Program-made: the position numbers and the translations under genes
Notes under the pieces: generated by a model
What the model saw: the letters and a program-made list of their open reading frames with translations, nothing else
The model's database searches: none
Told to the model about the DNA's origin: nothing
Shown here: positions 1 to 11,917 of the stretch, piece by piece
Numbering within the stretch: position 1 is the stretch's first letter
Layout of the letters: each line of letters starts with the position of its first letter
Assembly: GCF_000182565.1 (NCBI RefSeq)
Contig: NW_015971545.1
Span: forward strand, 842,304 to 906,303
Length of the DNA: 64,000 nt
Direction: 5' to 3'
Source: Spizellomyces punctatus DAOM BR117
Taxonomy: Eukaryota > Chytridiomycota > Chytridiomycetes > Spizellomycetales > Spizellomycetaceae

Positions 1-407
1 TGATCGACATTGAAGCCAGAGTCGTCGCAAGAGAGTTAATATCGTCAGGGAGACTCGCAAGCCGGAGGATGTTCAGTAACGAAGGCTTGGAGACTAGAAC
101 TGCCTGTCAGAAGATGACCAGATGATAAGAAATGATGCCATCGGTACATACCAACCAAGCTCAACAAATGTGGCAGCATAATAGTAGGTTTGTCAACAGA
201 TCCAACTGGTTGCTGCTGGTTCTGGCCATTGTTGCTGTCGGGCGGACGAGGTCCTCGACACCACCACATCTGCATGCTCATGATTGACCGAGTCGCAATG
301 AGGTTGCAATGTGGGTCACTATGAGGTTGCAATGTGGGTCGCGATGAGCGTTGGGCAGATGCTTGCGAGTCGAGGATGGGTAAAGAGGAAAGAGGGAAAA
401 GGCCCCC

Positions 408-415
408 CTTTTATA
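408..415 (-). promoter_or_regulatory. TATA box inside element copy 1
   Basis: On the minus strand this reads TATAAAAG within the segment AAGGTCTATAAAAGGGGGG. The same segment is conserved at 14617 in copy 2. It lies about 130 bp upstream of the short peptide frame, so the element probably carries its own promoter. Confidence 0.5.
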
Positions 416-544
416 GACCTTTGGCATGCGCCTCACCGCAGTTTAAAAAAAAAGCATTACATGCATGCCACAGCGCTTTGAGCGATAGAGGGGGTTCTGA
501 TTATTCGATATGATTAACCGGATTATCCGGATAATAATGGGTCC

Positions 545-575
545 TAGTGCCATTTTCCATCACCTCCACACTATG
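545..575 (-). repeat. 31-bp terminal inverted repeat of element copy 1
   Basis: This 31-bp stretch is the reverse complement of the left end of the element at 14454, with a single mismatch. It marks the outer boundary of copy 1, because similarity to copy 2 stops at its end. Confidence 0.8.
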
Positions 576-1012
576 CTCAAAGCGATCAAAGGCAATTCTG
601 TCATCAGAACTCCCCTATTTCTCTTTTGAATTCATGGCCTACAGGCGTCATTTCTCTCTTTTCGTATCGCCGCCAAGAAGAAATACTTCGTACATCATTT
701 AATCCTTGTCTGTTTTCATGCGCAGATTTTGATCATGAAAGGACGGTACATAAACAGCTGTGAGTTTTGCTGCACAAACTCGTGCCGCAACATTATTTTC
801 TTCTACTTGCTAACATGGAGCACTGCACAATGTGAAAATCTGTTGAGGGCCTTGTACGCTTCGACTGCAAAGCGCTTATACCGAGCCTAGTCATTTTTCT
901 GTGAACGTTTTGAGACAACTTATGAGCAGCTACTTGTCGTAGCGAAATACCCCATTCTTTCAATGTTATAACGGGTCAACGCTGGTTGCTGTTCAGCTCG
1001 CAAACCATGGGA

Positions 1013-1219
1013 TTGGTGTGCACCGAGTACCACTCGGTGGTGAGGGCCCTACCGTGGCAGTTGGTGTGCTCCGAGTTACCACTTGAAGTGAATCTGCCGT
1101 AGCAGAGTGATTGGTGTGCATCGAGTACCACTCGAAGTGAATGTGCCTTTAGCAGAGTGATATGAATCTGCCTTAGCAAAGTGCTTGCTGCCGTAGCGAA
1201 CCTGCCTTTAGCAGAGTGA
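1013..1219. repeat. Tandem repeat, ~50-bp unit
   Basis: Three adjacent units start with TTGGTGTGC at 1013, 1061 and 1111 (48, 50 and 50 bp). They share a GAGTACCACTCGAAGTGAAT core and a GCAGAGTGA end. Two shorter partial units (1161-1184 and 1185-1219) follow and repeat only the CTGCC-TTAGCAGAGTGA half. No convincing gene crosses the array. Confidence 0.8.
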
Positions 1220-2401
1220 TGTGAATAAGGGCGATGGCAAAGCGCAGCCTGCAAGCCCGGCTTCTTCATGCGGTATTCGCGCAAGTATGTGAGGCGTTGC
1301 CCGGCAAGGTGGCATCTATGTGGAAACTTGCATTGCGTCTTCAGCATTTTCGTAGCAGCACAGCCCATGCCATCCATCTCCAGAAGCGCGGTTGTTTTAG
1401 GTGCCGATGTACAAACTGGCAGAACTCAACTGGCATCTATCATTCTTTTTACTCTCCATGCCACGAAAACCACGCCAAGTGTCTCAATGAAAGATGAGTT
1501 TGGCAGCTGAGTTGCCTTATGGACTTTGCAATTCACCACTAGTTTTGAACCCTTTGGGTAGAGGATGTGACATAAACTGGAATCACAGAATGCTAGGCAA
1601 TCAGTACGTGGCGAAGACTCGTAAGCTTATAGATCTGGACTAGCAAACGATGTGGTCCTTCTTTCCACAGCAAAATGGACGTTGGCCGTCTTCTTTCCCA
1701 TTCAATCCCACAATCCCAAAGCAAACATCTGCGTGAGCTGTGGGCTGTGCTTTTGTTGAAACGAAATGTGCCAAGCCCCCCGTAGCGCTTCCCAGTTGGT
1801 GACTTTGTGTATTACATACCTATGACTCATGCACGAGACGGGGTGGAGATTTGTCCAGTGGAAATCCAAATCCACCCTCCACCTTCCTTGTCCTCTTGTT
1901 GCTGTTCTTCCACAAAAGACATTACTTGCATAGGTACGAAGTCTTGGCACGGATACATCAGAAGGAAATCCACAGACTCTTAAAGAGAGCGTTCTTGTGT
2001 ATTTTTGTTTACAGTTCTCTTGCCGTTCACAAGCAACAGTCCGTTGTCGAACTATTTTACTTGAGCTTGCTTCTTTGGTGAGCAAAGGACACTATTCCTT
2101 CGTTTCGATCTCGCCGCTTGCGGCGGCTATTGTGAAAACCTAACCGAACCTTTCTCCCTTGAAAGCGAATAGCTTTGTCCCTTCTGTTTGTATTTGCGAA
2201 ATATCACTTTCATAGACAGAAAGAAAGGAGCAAACCGCCTGAAAAGACGCTTTCTTCTTGCAAGTAGCCAAACAAAGGACACGCAAGAAAAAGCTTTTCG
2301 TTGCTTTAAACAACCTCACGTCCCTCATAATCTGAAAGAGAAAAGGCCCGGGTCGATCCTAACCATAACATCCCTTGATCATCAAAAACTCCGCGCGCGC
2401 C
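1220..2401. other. Intergenic region, no gene recognised
   Basis: Only short overlapping open frames on both strands are present, without recognisable protein features or linked splice sites. The right part is presumably the promoter and 5' leader of the fimbrin gene. Confidence 0.5.
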
Positions 2402-5059
2402 ATGTCAGGTTTCCGGAACTTCTCCACGTCCACATTCACCACAAGCGCCCCAACTCTAAATAGTGCCTTGGACGAAGACGATTGGCGCTCTGACGAGGAA
2501 GACGAATCGAACACTGCTCCTGCCTCAAATAAAAGCGCTCCGTCGTTTGCATTACCATCCTCACAGAATAACTGGAGAGAGCAGAACCAAGAAGATTGGT
2601 TAGCTAACAAGCAAAAGACTATAACCTCGGAGACAAGAGTTACTCCTCCTCCGCCTGTTCGCGCTACTCCACCTGTGCCAGTCTATCGCCCGTCGTACGC
2701 TACTCCTCCAGTAACTTCGGGTGTATCCCCCAGTGTGCCAACGAGGCCTATCAACGAAGCGGTCACAGTTTCCAAATCAAGTACTTTTAGTGCTCCAGTA
2801 AAGCCTGTCAAGCCAACTCGGCAGTACGAGTAAGAATTAATGTCGTGGACATATTACTGCATGGTTAGAAAAAATACTCATTGTTTTTCTTTTTGGCAGC
2901 ACCAGCCACCTGCCTACGACAATACCTGCCTACCCGGGTGCAGTTTCAGGAAAATTTCCTTCCGCTGCTCAATCTGCCGAAGTCCACCCTTCATCTTATC
3001 CTAAATACAAAATGGGTATCAACACTCAAGCTCTCGCTGTTAAATTTCCTTATTTCACTCCATCCGAAATTGCTGCTTTCCACCAGCAATTTGCGTCCCT
3101 CGACAAGGATGGACGTGATCTGGTTCACCAAAGCGATCTCACCAACGTTGCTACAAAAGCTGGCGCAAGCTCACAGGATGTCACGGCTAAGTTGGCTCAG
3201 TTGAGTTTGACTGACGAAGAGGGACTTGTAAGTTTCGAGGGTTTCTTGCAAGCGGTCTCCAAAGTAAGAGCCGACAAGGGTGCGCCAAAACAACATGGCG
3301 AGGACAAGAAGAAGATTGTTTTGCACGGCCATCTTGAAAATACCACGCATACTATCAATGAGGATGAAAAAGAGTCTTTCACGCAGCATATCAACCAGCA
3401 GTTGGCCTATGATCCGCACGTCAAGGACCGATTACCTATTGACCCTGCCTCCATGCAGGTTTTCTCCGAGTGCAAGGGTATGCTTCAAATTTGGTTTAAT
3501 TTGTTGTTTGCTATGGCTGACAGTTAGCTACAGACGGTCTCCTTCTCGCTAAGCTGATCAACGACGCTGTTCCCGGCACTATTGATGAGCGAGTGTTGAA
3601 CGTGTCGAAAAAGCTCAATGCTTTCCATATGACCGAGAACAACAATGTCGTCGTCAACTCTGCAAAGGCCATCGGTTGCAGCGTCGTCAACATTGGTGCC
3701 CAGGATCTGATTGAAGGTCGTGAGCACCTTATCCTTGGTCTCATCTGGCAGATCATCAAAATCGGTTTGCAAGCGAAAATTGACATCAAAGTTCACCCGG
3801 AGTTGTTCCGGTTACTGGAAACTGGGGAAAGCTTGGAGGATTTCTTGAAGTTGCCTCCAGAACAAATTTTGTTGCGGTGGTTCAATTACCACTTGAAGAA
3901 AGCAGGGTGGGCGCGAAAAGTTACAAACTTCAGTTCCGACGTCAAGGATGGAGAAAACTACACTGTTTTGCTCAACCAACTCGCCCCATCAACATGTTCT
4001 CGTGCACCGCTGCAAATTCACGACCTTCACGAGCGGGCTGAAGCCGTCCTGCAGAATGCCGACAAACTGCAGTGTCGAAAATACCTTACCCCCAAGACTC
4101 TTGTGGGTGGTAACCCCAAGCTCAATTTTGCATTCGTAGCACATCTCTTCAATACCCACCCAGGTTTGGAGAAGCTCAGCGAAGCTGAAATGGCCCAGCT
4201 AGATGAATGGCTCTTCAGTTCTGAAGGTGATCGGGAAGCGCGTGCATTTGCGCTCTGGCTCAACAGTCTTGGAGTGGAGCCATTTGTCAACAACTTGTTT
4301 GACGATCTTCGGGACGGTTTGATACTTCTCCAAGCAATGGACAAAGTCCACCCGGGCATTGTAGACTGGAAGAAGGTGAACAAGGCTCCCGTGACGAGTA
4401 AATTTAAGAAGGTGGAGAACACAAATTACGTCGTGGTGCTCGGAAAGAGTATGAAGTTTTCGTTGGTGGGAATTGGAGGGAGCGATTTGACAGATGGAAT
4501 AAAAAATTTGACTCTTGGTAAGCATTTTTCGATGGGCTTATCTTACAATGGTGTTCCTAACATTTCTATGTTCCACAGCGCTTGTATGGCAACTTATGCG
4601 GGAACACGTCATTCAAACGCTCCGCACTTTATCAACAGGCGGACGGGAGATCACCGATGCAGACATGATTAAATGGGCCAATGACACTGTCAAGTCTCGT
4701 GCAAGCAAGAGTTCGAGTATGGCGAACTTCAAGGATCCTAGCCTCTCAACAGGAATTTTCTTCCTTGACTTGTTGAACGGTATCAAGAAGGGTGTTGTGA
4801 ACTACGAGCTTGTGACATCAGGAGAATCGGAGGACGATGCAAAGATGAATGCCAAGTACGCCATCTCCATTGCACGTAAGCTGGGTGCTACTATCTTTGT
4901 TTTGCCGGAGGATATCGTGGAGGTGAAACCCAAGATGGTGAGTAGGGCGTGCTTTCGAATTCAAAAGTAGGTTCCAGTCGCTCATATATCATTTTCCTTT
5001 TTCAGATCTTGACGTTTGTGGGTACTTTGATGGCGCTAGACAAACAGCAGAATGCATGA
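2402..5059 (+). CDS. SAC6: Fimbrin (plastin), actin-bundling protein with long N-terminal extension
   Basis: Five exons are inferred: 2402-2829, 2900-3477, 3534-4517, 4579-4937 and 5006-5059. All junctions are GT-AG and keep frame, giving about 800 residues. From residue ~181 the protein follows the fimbrin plan: an EF-hand pair (loop DKDGRDLVHQSD), then four calponin-homology repeats in two actin-binding domains, with hallmarks such as SECKDGLLLAKLIND, LVNIGAQDL-like and DLRDGLILLQ stretches. It ends in the usual FVGTLMALD region. Fimbrin cross-links actin filaments in cables and endocytic patches. Family members are usually about 620-650 residues. The extra ~180 N-terminal residues are acidic and Pro/Ser-rich, with two Trp-containing acidic patches (DEDDWRSDEEDE and NQEDW). 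The start at 2402 is the first in-frame ATG after the probable leader. Confidence 0.95.
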
Positions 5060-5327
5060 TGTCGTCTTGTAGTTTCGTAGATCACTTTGAAACAGCTTAT
5101 ATAATTCAAACGTATGGTGAATCACCCAGTGGCTTGTCAGTGGCGCATGATCCATGCTAGTGGAGACAATGTCCCCAGGGTTGGTCGACAATATCCTCAA
5201 GGTCTCTCGCCACCATCCATTTTGCATGTGAATTTCCATCAAGTAGCCCTTCTGTCTCGCTCCCTGCATAAGCACGTCTGTACCTGCACCTCTTCAAAGC
5301 CCCCAAAGGCCACACGCGCGGGCCCGT

Positions 5328-7733
5328 TTGATGATGGAAGGTGAAGGAACAGCAACAACATCAACCACGCATACAACACACAAAAAGGCACACAAACAAA
5401 CACATGTGGAGGGACAATCACGACAGTTTCTCACGGCGCAGAAACTGAAAATAACGGGGACGAAAGTATGGGCGTGTGATCGATGTACGTTTTCACTGTC
5501 TGCCTTTAAGAAAGAGCGCGTTTCACTGCCCTGTGAACATGTCACTTATGTGTATCCTTGCAGGTTATCGTCTAAAGAACAAGTGTGATTCAGGGAGACC
5601 CACTTGTTCTGTCTGTGCAAAAGGAAATCATGAGTGTACATATGGGCAGAGGAGTAAAGGGAAAGGAGTAGGTAGGAGGTCACGGGCTGGGTCTTTGACG
5701 GAACCTGCTGATGGCAATCCGTATGTATGATTGTGCATCTATTTCTTCCGCCGGAGTTGCCATGGACTAATATTGTGTGTGCGAAAGGTACACCCAAATG
5801 CTACAAACCAGGCTGTATGAACTGGAGGAAAAGGCGCGAAGTATGAGTGTACCTAATGACGATCCACGAGTACCAGATCCTCGAAATCAAGACCCGCGAG
5901 TGCAGGACCTGGAGGCGAGAACAAGTCAAATGACCGTGTCGGACCCAGACCCAACGACAGATCCTGCATATGCCGTTTTATCACCCATAGCCGCAGAAGG
6001 AGCGATGGTGGAAGGTGCATTTTCTGCGTACGATCTTGGCGCCGATTCACATGCTCCAGTCGACTATCTATTCCAACCCATTATCCCCAGCAATATGTAC
6101 TCCACATTACCGTCTGACCAAACCCTCTTCTCCGATGATGTACTGAAATATCTGGTTCACACGTTCTTCCTCGACATTGTACCAACATGGTTTCCCAATC
6201 CCATTCATCAAGCAACCTTCATGGCAAGGTGGCCCAATCATCCACCATTATTGATCTATAGCATGTGTGCAGCTGCCGCGAGACGATCTGATCATCCTGT
6301 GACGAGGGCGTACGTTGCATCAAGGAATGTACCGCTGTATTTGGGAGGCGAACCATATTTTTGGAAAGCTAGGGAGATTATAAATTCTTTCGTGGGGGAG
6401 CCAGATTTTGAGACCGTTTTGGCGCTTGTGACTCTCGGGCTGGCAATGTCAGGTGAGCATTTCAAAGGCAGCGATCATCTGGTTGGTCACTGCAAGTGCT
6501 GACGGCTTGATTTCTGTGGCTTTTGCTTTGTTTCTTTACAGGGATGGGAAACCGTAAGTACCAAGCAATATTTCGATTCTGTGGTAGGGAACCACCTGGA
6601 CATTAATAATTTGTTGTTATTTTTATCCTTCAGTTGATGCCTCGGTTCCTCTCATGTCAATGGCGATCCAGACAGCCCTTTCCCTGCGACTTGACGTCGA
6701 CCCTGACGTGGAGGAAGTACATGGACAGCTGACATGGCTCCAAAAAGAATCGCGTCGACGATTATGGTGGACTCTATGCATGGTACGAAACCGTAATATC
6801 AGCGGTTACTCATATGGTAAAGGGATGTTAAGATCCGTTTGGTCTATATTGTAGTACGACCGGCAACCTAAACCGGGTCTTGAGTCTCCCGACGAGCAAC
6901 GCATTCCACCAATGATTAATGATCAAGCCCGTCCTTCCGTCGATCAGTTCACGTTTTTCGGTACCTCGAGTCGCACTGTTCAAGTTCCTGCTCCAGAACC
7001 ACTGTGGCTGTCTGTAGCGGATCCCGACGGTCTTCCCGTTCTCGAAGCTTTTGTTCCAGGTCTCGACATTGACTTTATTGATCTGTCGGGTCGCCTCGCA
7101 CGCGTTTTTTACAAAATCCAATCATTGTATGATTCAATGCATGGTTCGCAAGTCACCTCACCTGATTCCCTTCTACCTTCCCCCATCTCGTTGGTCGAAT
7201 CCGAGTCTCTGCTAGTGATTGAATTGACCGCGATCATGGGCGCCCTCCCCGCATGGGCCCGTACTATTGATACCTACAATGAATTCTCCCCACACATAAC
7301 TTCCCGTCCTCCATTACCGCCGTACCACCTCTTAACCCACCACATCATCCACCACGCGCTTCACGTGTGCTTGCGCCTCCCAACCGTTCTCGCTGCAGCC
7401 GATAGCCTCAAATACAAAACCAACCTGACACCACACATCCTCGCTAGCTATAATCACTGTCGCTACCATGCCTCAAGAGTTGCATACCTCCTCCGAAAAA
7501 TTGTGGCGGTGAACCCTACAGCCAGGTGGATTGACTGGTACACGCTTTACTTGGCCTTCAGATCAGCGTTGGTTCTCGTCGTGGCACTTAATGCTGAAAC
7601 GGATACAGAGGAGTTGGTGAGAGCTAGGAAAGATTTGGAAATTCATTTGGAGATTATGAGGAGTGTTGGGCGACACATGTGGTTTGGGAATTATATGACC
7701 AAGATGTTTGAATCCATTATTATGGAAGCTTGA
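5328..7733 (+). CDS. Zn2Cys6 fungal transcription factor
   Basis: Six exons are inferred: 5328-5484, 5564-5720, 5788-6452, 6542-6553, 6634-6782 and 6855-7733, giving about 672 residues. The binuclear zinc cluster appears only after splicing: CDRCYRLKNKC then DSGRPTCSVCAKGNHEC, spacing C-x2-C-x6-C-x6-C-x2-C-x6-C, with the second Cys codon split by intron 1. A basic linker (RSKGKGVGRRSR) and a short coiled coil (LYELEEKARSM) follow. The fungal-specific middle homology region (PF04082 type) comes next, including FSDDVLKYLVHTFFLDIVP and SRRRLWWTLCMYDRQ. This is a nuclear DNA-binding regulator with unknown targets. Exon 4 is a 12-nt microexon. Any of the three leading ATGs (5328, 5331, 5334) could be the start. 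Confidence 0.9.
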
Positions 7734-8095
7734 GGGAGAGTTGTTTAGGATATTGCTTTTATATAATGAAAGAGGGCTCTTAGCAATTGTGCGTTTGAGC
7801 ACAGAACACGACGGAGCTTGGATGCCGGCGTTGAACTTCCTAGCAATCATTGGCCGCCGCTTCACTTCACTTTATAAATGCACTCTTCTGCAATTTTTTG
7901 ACTGATGTGGCATATCAATCTGTGGTCACTGGGGAGGAACTACATAACGACCTATTTACTATTATTTACATTAAGGGACGAATCTTAAACTACAGGGACG
8001 GAAAACTATGAATATGTTGATTCAGTCCTTCAATCGGTGAACGAAAGGTGTTGAGTGCGGTGTGTGGACGCGGGAAAGGATGCTCGGATGTGGAG
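7734..8095. other. Convergent intergenic region
   Basis: This lies between the 3' ends of the Zn2Cys6 gene and the minus-strand membrane protein gene. No coding or RNA feature was recognised; it presumably holds both 3' untranslated regions. Confidence 0.5.
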
Positions 8096-9132
8096 CTATG
8101 TGGTCGGGATTTCTATGATTGTATCCGATGCTTCGCGGTCAGTGCCAGCATGGTTGGGTAATGGGATGGGTGCTAACGGGGGAGGAACATCAGAGGACGG
8201 TACAGCTGTTGCAGTCCTCACAGGAAGTTCCTCATGAAGCAGGGAAGCCTCCAAATACCAATTAGGTTATTGGATATTTAGGAATTGCAAAAAAAAAGGT
8301 AACACCTACCTGTCCTCCATTTACCGCTAGGTTTTGCTTTGAGCGTCGCCAGTAACGGTAGCCAACCACAGCCCCAGTAATAATGTAAGCGCCCACCAAA
8401 GCAGCTATAATACCCGGGACAAGTCCCCTATGCGCCTCATCTGGGACCACCCTCCAATTGGGTGTCGTTTGTCCTGTCGACCACGGCGCTCTCGGATCCC
8501 ACAACCCAGTGACTTTAGTTGCATCGGGGACGCCAGAGCGCAATTGGCATTCCTTGTTCCTCCATGATATGTACGCGCAACTAGATATGTTTTGACAGTG
8601 GGATAGGCATTCTTCAAGAGTAATTGGGGCCCTGTCTGGTGGGGAGGTGATGGTTGTCAGATTTTGGGATGGAAAGCTGGCAGGTAGGTCACCAAGGAGA
8701 GGGTAGTCAGGAGACGAGAGAAAGACCGTAGTGTACTTTGCCTGCTTGATTGGAGTATGTCATTCGACGGTCATGAAAGCAGAGAACAAAGACATTGAAT
8801 AGCGAAGCACACACCCCATTCCTATTTAAAGTTCGCAAAAAACACAGAGTCCCATCCCACACCCACCAATCACATCGCTGGTTCGCAACTCCACAGACAT
8901 CTCCACAGGCACAAGCGGAATTCGCCGTGACGACACGCTCTAATAGCGGCAACGCCGCGGTCGATCCTAGCGGGATGTCGATGCCCCATAGGACTCTGAA
9001 CCCCATTTTGGGCTGGGAACTGGGTGCTGGTGGACATGTTGGTGGTGGTGGTTCAGTAGGATCTACGGCGAAGATTGTGGGGAGAGTAAGAAGGAGAAGG
9101 AAGAGATATGTGCTCGCAATGGGCATGCACAT
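8096..9132 (-). CDS. Type I membrane protein with two PAN/apple-like Cys modules
   Basis: Three exons on the minus strand (9132-8815, 8741-8310, 8248-8096) join in frame to about 300 residues. The N-terminus is a signal peptide (MCMPIASTYLFLLLLTLP then TIFAVDP), followed by a Pro-rich stretch. Two Cys-rich modules resemble PAN/apple domains: one with CACGDVCGVANQRCDWWVW, the second with EECLSHCQNISSCAYISW then ECQLRSG. A single transmembrane helix (GIIAALVGAYIITGAVVGY) precedes a basic stop-transfer YRYWRRSK and a short Pro-rich cytoplasmic tail ending EIPTT. The architecture suggests a cell-surface binding or sensor protein, with carbohydrate or protein ligands as in other PAN proteins; that role is inference. 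Met at 9126 is an alternative start. An upstream in-frame ATG at 9225 would bury the signal peptide. Confidence 0.75.
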
Positions 9133-10689
9133 TGGTGGTGTGGGGACAGTTTGGCGGGGAGGGGGGACGACTCCACAATGGGTTTCTTTGGATTTGATGA
9201 GATACAGGACAAGATGATTGTGCAATGCCCTTGCAGTATATGACGTCGATTGCTCTGCTTATCTCTTTTTTGATTGTCAAAACATATCCCAAACGGAAAA
9301 ATGAAGAAAACATTCATTTACCAAAACTCCTTCATCATGAGCCGAGGATATAAAAGGAGCTGGTGATGGACCATGTGGTAACGTCAATTGCTATCAGTGT
9401 GGTTGTCAAAAGGAATGTAAGCATCACAGTGACAGACTTGCATTTTGACAAGATCAAAAAGGGCGGGGAAGGCAATATCCAAAACAAGCAAAACGATAGG
9501 GGATTGCGCAGGGCAGAAGCGACCTTTTTTTACGCCTTGGGAGCCCTTGGGTCGCCTTTTGAAAAACCGTGCTACTTTTAGAGTTGTCCCGATAATTGCT
9601 GAGTATTTGGATTAGCCAGCTGTGGGGTGAATTGCGGCAATTGCGTTGCTTGCTACGACACATTTGCTATGCTGTTGGCTTGTAAAAATGAAAAGGGCAT
9701 GGCAAGCCATTTGTTACAATTGTCGTACGATTTACACAACTGGTCTTATTTCCACGTGCATTGGCATCAACAATCCTCCTTGTAAAAGTCTGTGCAGGCA
9801 AGCAAACGCTTCAAGTTGCCGGTTAAAACTGAGAAGGAAGACGCGAATTGCTAGATGTCCAGGTTTGACGATACAGCACCTTTTTTTTTCCACTGCAGCA
9901 TCATGACAACTCATCCAATGCTGCCAGGATATGGTGTCCTCGCAACCTGAAAATATATTCTGCTGAAAAGGACGAGGAAGAAAGATCCAGCTCGTTTACA
10001 TAACAGGGATAGCTTGACATGATGTCACTCTCTTTTGCAGAACATCAAACCGTTGACATGTATAAAAGGATGCGCATTATTGTTGAAGTCGTTTGTTTGG
10101 TATTGACATTTGCAGGATGGAAACTACAAGTATGGGGCGTGTCAGAATCTTAAACTCAAATATCCTCGAGTCAGAGGATTCTAGCTAAAGCCTCCTAATG
10201 ACCAATGCTTTCGCAGTTCACGACTTCACGATCTTGTGCGTGATGTCATGTCTTTTTGATCCTGTTTCCAGAGACATGTTGCTATTGACACCCGGCGAGG
10301 TGTCTGTTCCCCACATCGCTACAAACTGGAAACTGCCATTGCCATCGTGCGGGGCACCCACTTTCCAAGAGCAGCCGTCAAAAAGCCAGTGAGTCAGGCC
10401 TTTTTTTGGGGCAGTGACAGGTTGAGGTGGGGAAAGGCCTCCAAAGCATCGCAGTCTTGTGTGGACGCGTCTGGTGGAGGGTAGTCGATTCCACTGCTTT
10501 GTCAAAACCTGTGATGTAATAAGTTACAAGACGGCTTTTTCTTTTTTGAACAGGGGCGCCAATGTGGATCGGAAGGTTGAAGGGGGCTTGACTGCTTTTG
10601 TTGCTTTTGCTCTGGACATGTTACTTTGAATACCTTTCCCAATACCGATATCTTTAGCCAGTCAGTATCCATCCCTTCGCCAACAAACA
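9133..10689. other. Intergenic region with isolated TATA-like motifs
   Basis: No gene was recognised. TATAAAAGGA motifs occur near 9349 and 10060, so an undetected small transcript is possible. A minus-strand open frame at 10218-10505 contains HWLFDGCSWKVG but has no family resemblance or linked exons. The palindromic ATCCTCGAGTCAGAGGAT lies near 10162. Confidence 0.4.
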
Positions 10690-11917
10690 ATGCACGTTTC
10701 CTCCGACCCACCCACTCGCCTTTGTGTGCGAGTAGGAGCATCGCCATCATCTCTGGAAATGGCCCCCGTCAACGATGACTTTCATCCGATTGAATTTGAT
10801 TCGCCTCATTTTACAGGACGGATATGCGTCCGGATCGTCCATTATCGCGGTATCACACCAAAAGGCCAAGAACCGCTTGATTCGACACCGTATTTTGAGG
10901 GGCGAAAGAGATATTTTTCGGTGCAGATTGAGGGCAGATTTAAGCAGCCTTGGAATGGGGACGATGTGATCTTTGGAGTTGTGTTTGAGAGAAAGTTGAG
11001 GCTGCCTCCTGGCGCTGATCTGGCATTGACCATCGCCAAGGTGTCTTTGAACGATTCCTACAGTTTTTGAAACTCAGACTGGTCTCTTCCTGGGTTAACA
11101 CGGACTTTCTTTTTTTTTCAAATAGTGGATCGATCCAGCACTCACAGCCGACCTACACGCAGACTCGCCATGGGCAATGAGTCCGATTCTCTGCGCCATG
11201 AACATATTGAGTGTCCATCCAGCTCCATGCCTTCTCGCCCGAGACTCCTTTCTGAAAACGACGCGGATCGACCACCGAGGTCATCAAAAGACCAGGAGTG
11301 GGCTATGGCGATTGTCATGGCCCATAGCTGGAAACGTTGATGATAAAATCAGTAATACTCTCGCGCTACCGGCTGCTGCTGAACCGTCAAATGCCCCAAA
11401 TCCGGCACCGCAGCGTAAGCATGGACCTTTGAAACTGCCGCCGTGGGCGTTTGGAAATGAGCGTAGCCTGGAGGAAGATAATGCGTTAGTGACGGAAAAG
11501 GGAAAACCAGTGTCGGCAGAGAATCGGAAGGTTAGTGTTGTCTGAAAACTTACAACTCTTGTCGTAGAACTACCACTGACAGTATGTTATACTTGCAGAA
11601 ACATTTTGTAAAAGCCTCACACAGAAAAGAGTTTACCTTCTCACCAGATCATGTGTATGGATGGGGTACGCACGCAACCATTTGTTATTCTCGTTTTGTC
11701 CCTTCTTCTTATTCCCTGCATCAACCGATCAGATTTCTACAACCGATATATGGACATTGGTAACCTTCAAGTCCGTCTCCCTGGCTTCAGCGTAAATCTT
11801 GCCGACTACTGGGATGGCCAACCACTTCGATACGTCGCTCGGTCAAGGGATGGAAAAGTAACCTTCTTTGTCGTACAGTTTGAATTGATGGATGACGCTG
11901 CTGTAGCGAATTCGTAG
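10690..11917 (+). CDS. DUF1769 (UPF0590) fungal protein
   Basis: Four exons are inferred (10690-11040, 11126-11530, 11599-11665, 11733-11917), giving about 335 residues. The diagnostic block is PYFEGRKRYFSVQIEGRFK, then GDDVIFGVVFERKLRLPPG. After the first intron comes WIDPALTADL, and near the C-terminus VYGWDFYNRYMDI and LPGFSVNLADYWDGQPLRYV. This is the pattern of the fungal DUF1769/UPF0590 family, whose function is unknown. A variable low-complexity segment sits between the conserved halves, as is common in the family. Met at 10759 (MAPVNDD) is an alternative start. All introns restore the frame. Confidence 0.88.

Larger units (their letters stand above)
1..575 (-). mobile_element. Truncated copy 1 of a TIR-bounded short element
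   Basis: Read on the minus strand, this matches the complete element at 14454-15189 over most of its length. Shared parts are a 31-bp terminal repeat (545-575), an ATTATCCGGATAAT palindrome next to it, a poly-T/A stretch, a TATA box (408-415), a short reading frame, and an intron-like stretch. The other end lies beyond the window. From about 281 downward the frame encodes a peptide beginning MSMQMWWCRGPRPPDSNNG, then Gln/Asn-rich sequence, then a plausible intron from GTATGT to CTGACAG. A ~19-bp segment just upstream is duplicated. No transposase is visible, so this is non-autonomous or a small mobile gene. The family is not one I recognise. Confidence 0.75.

Noticed and set aside
976-1377. 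133-codon minus-strand open frame
   Set aside because: It runs through the 50-bp tandem array and shows no domain or composition typical of a protein; the openness comes from the repeat.
1702-2085. 127-codon minus-strand open frame before fimbrin
   Set aside because: No recognisable motif, overlapped by equally open frames on the other strand, and no splice partners.
8055-8237. Plus-strand open frame
   Set aside because: It is antisense to the last exon of the PAN-like membrane protein, whose spliced frame is convincing.
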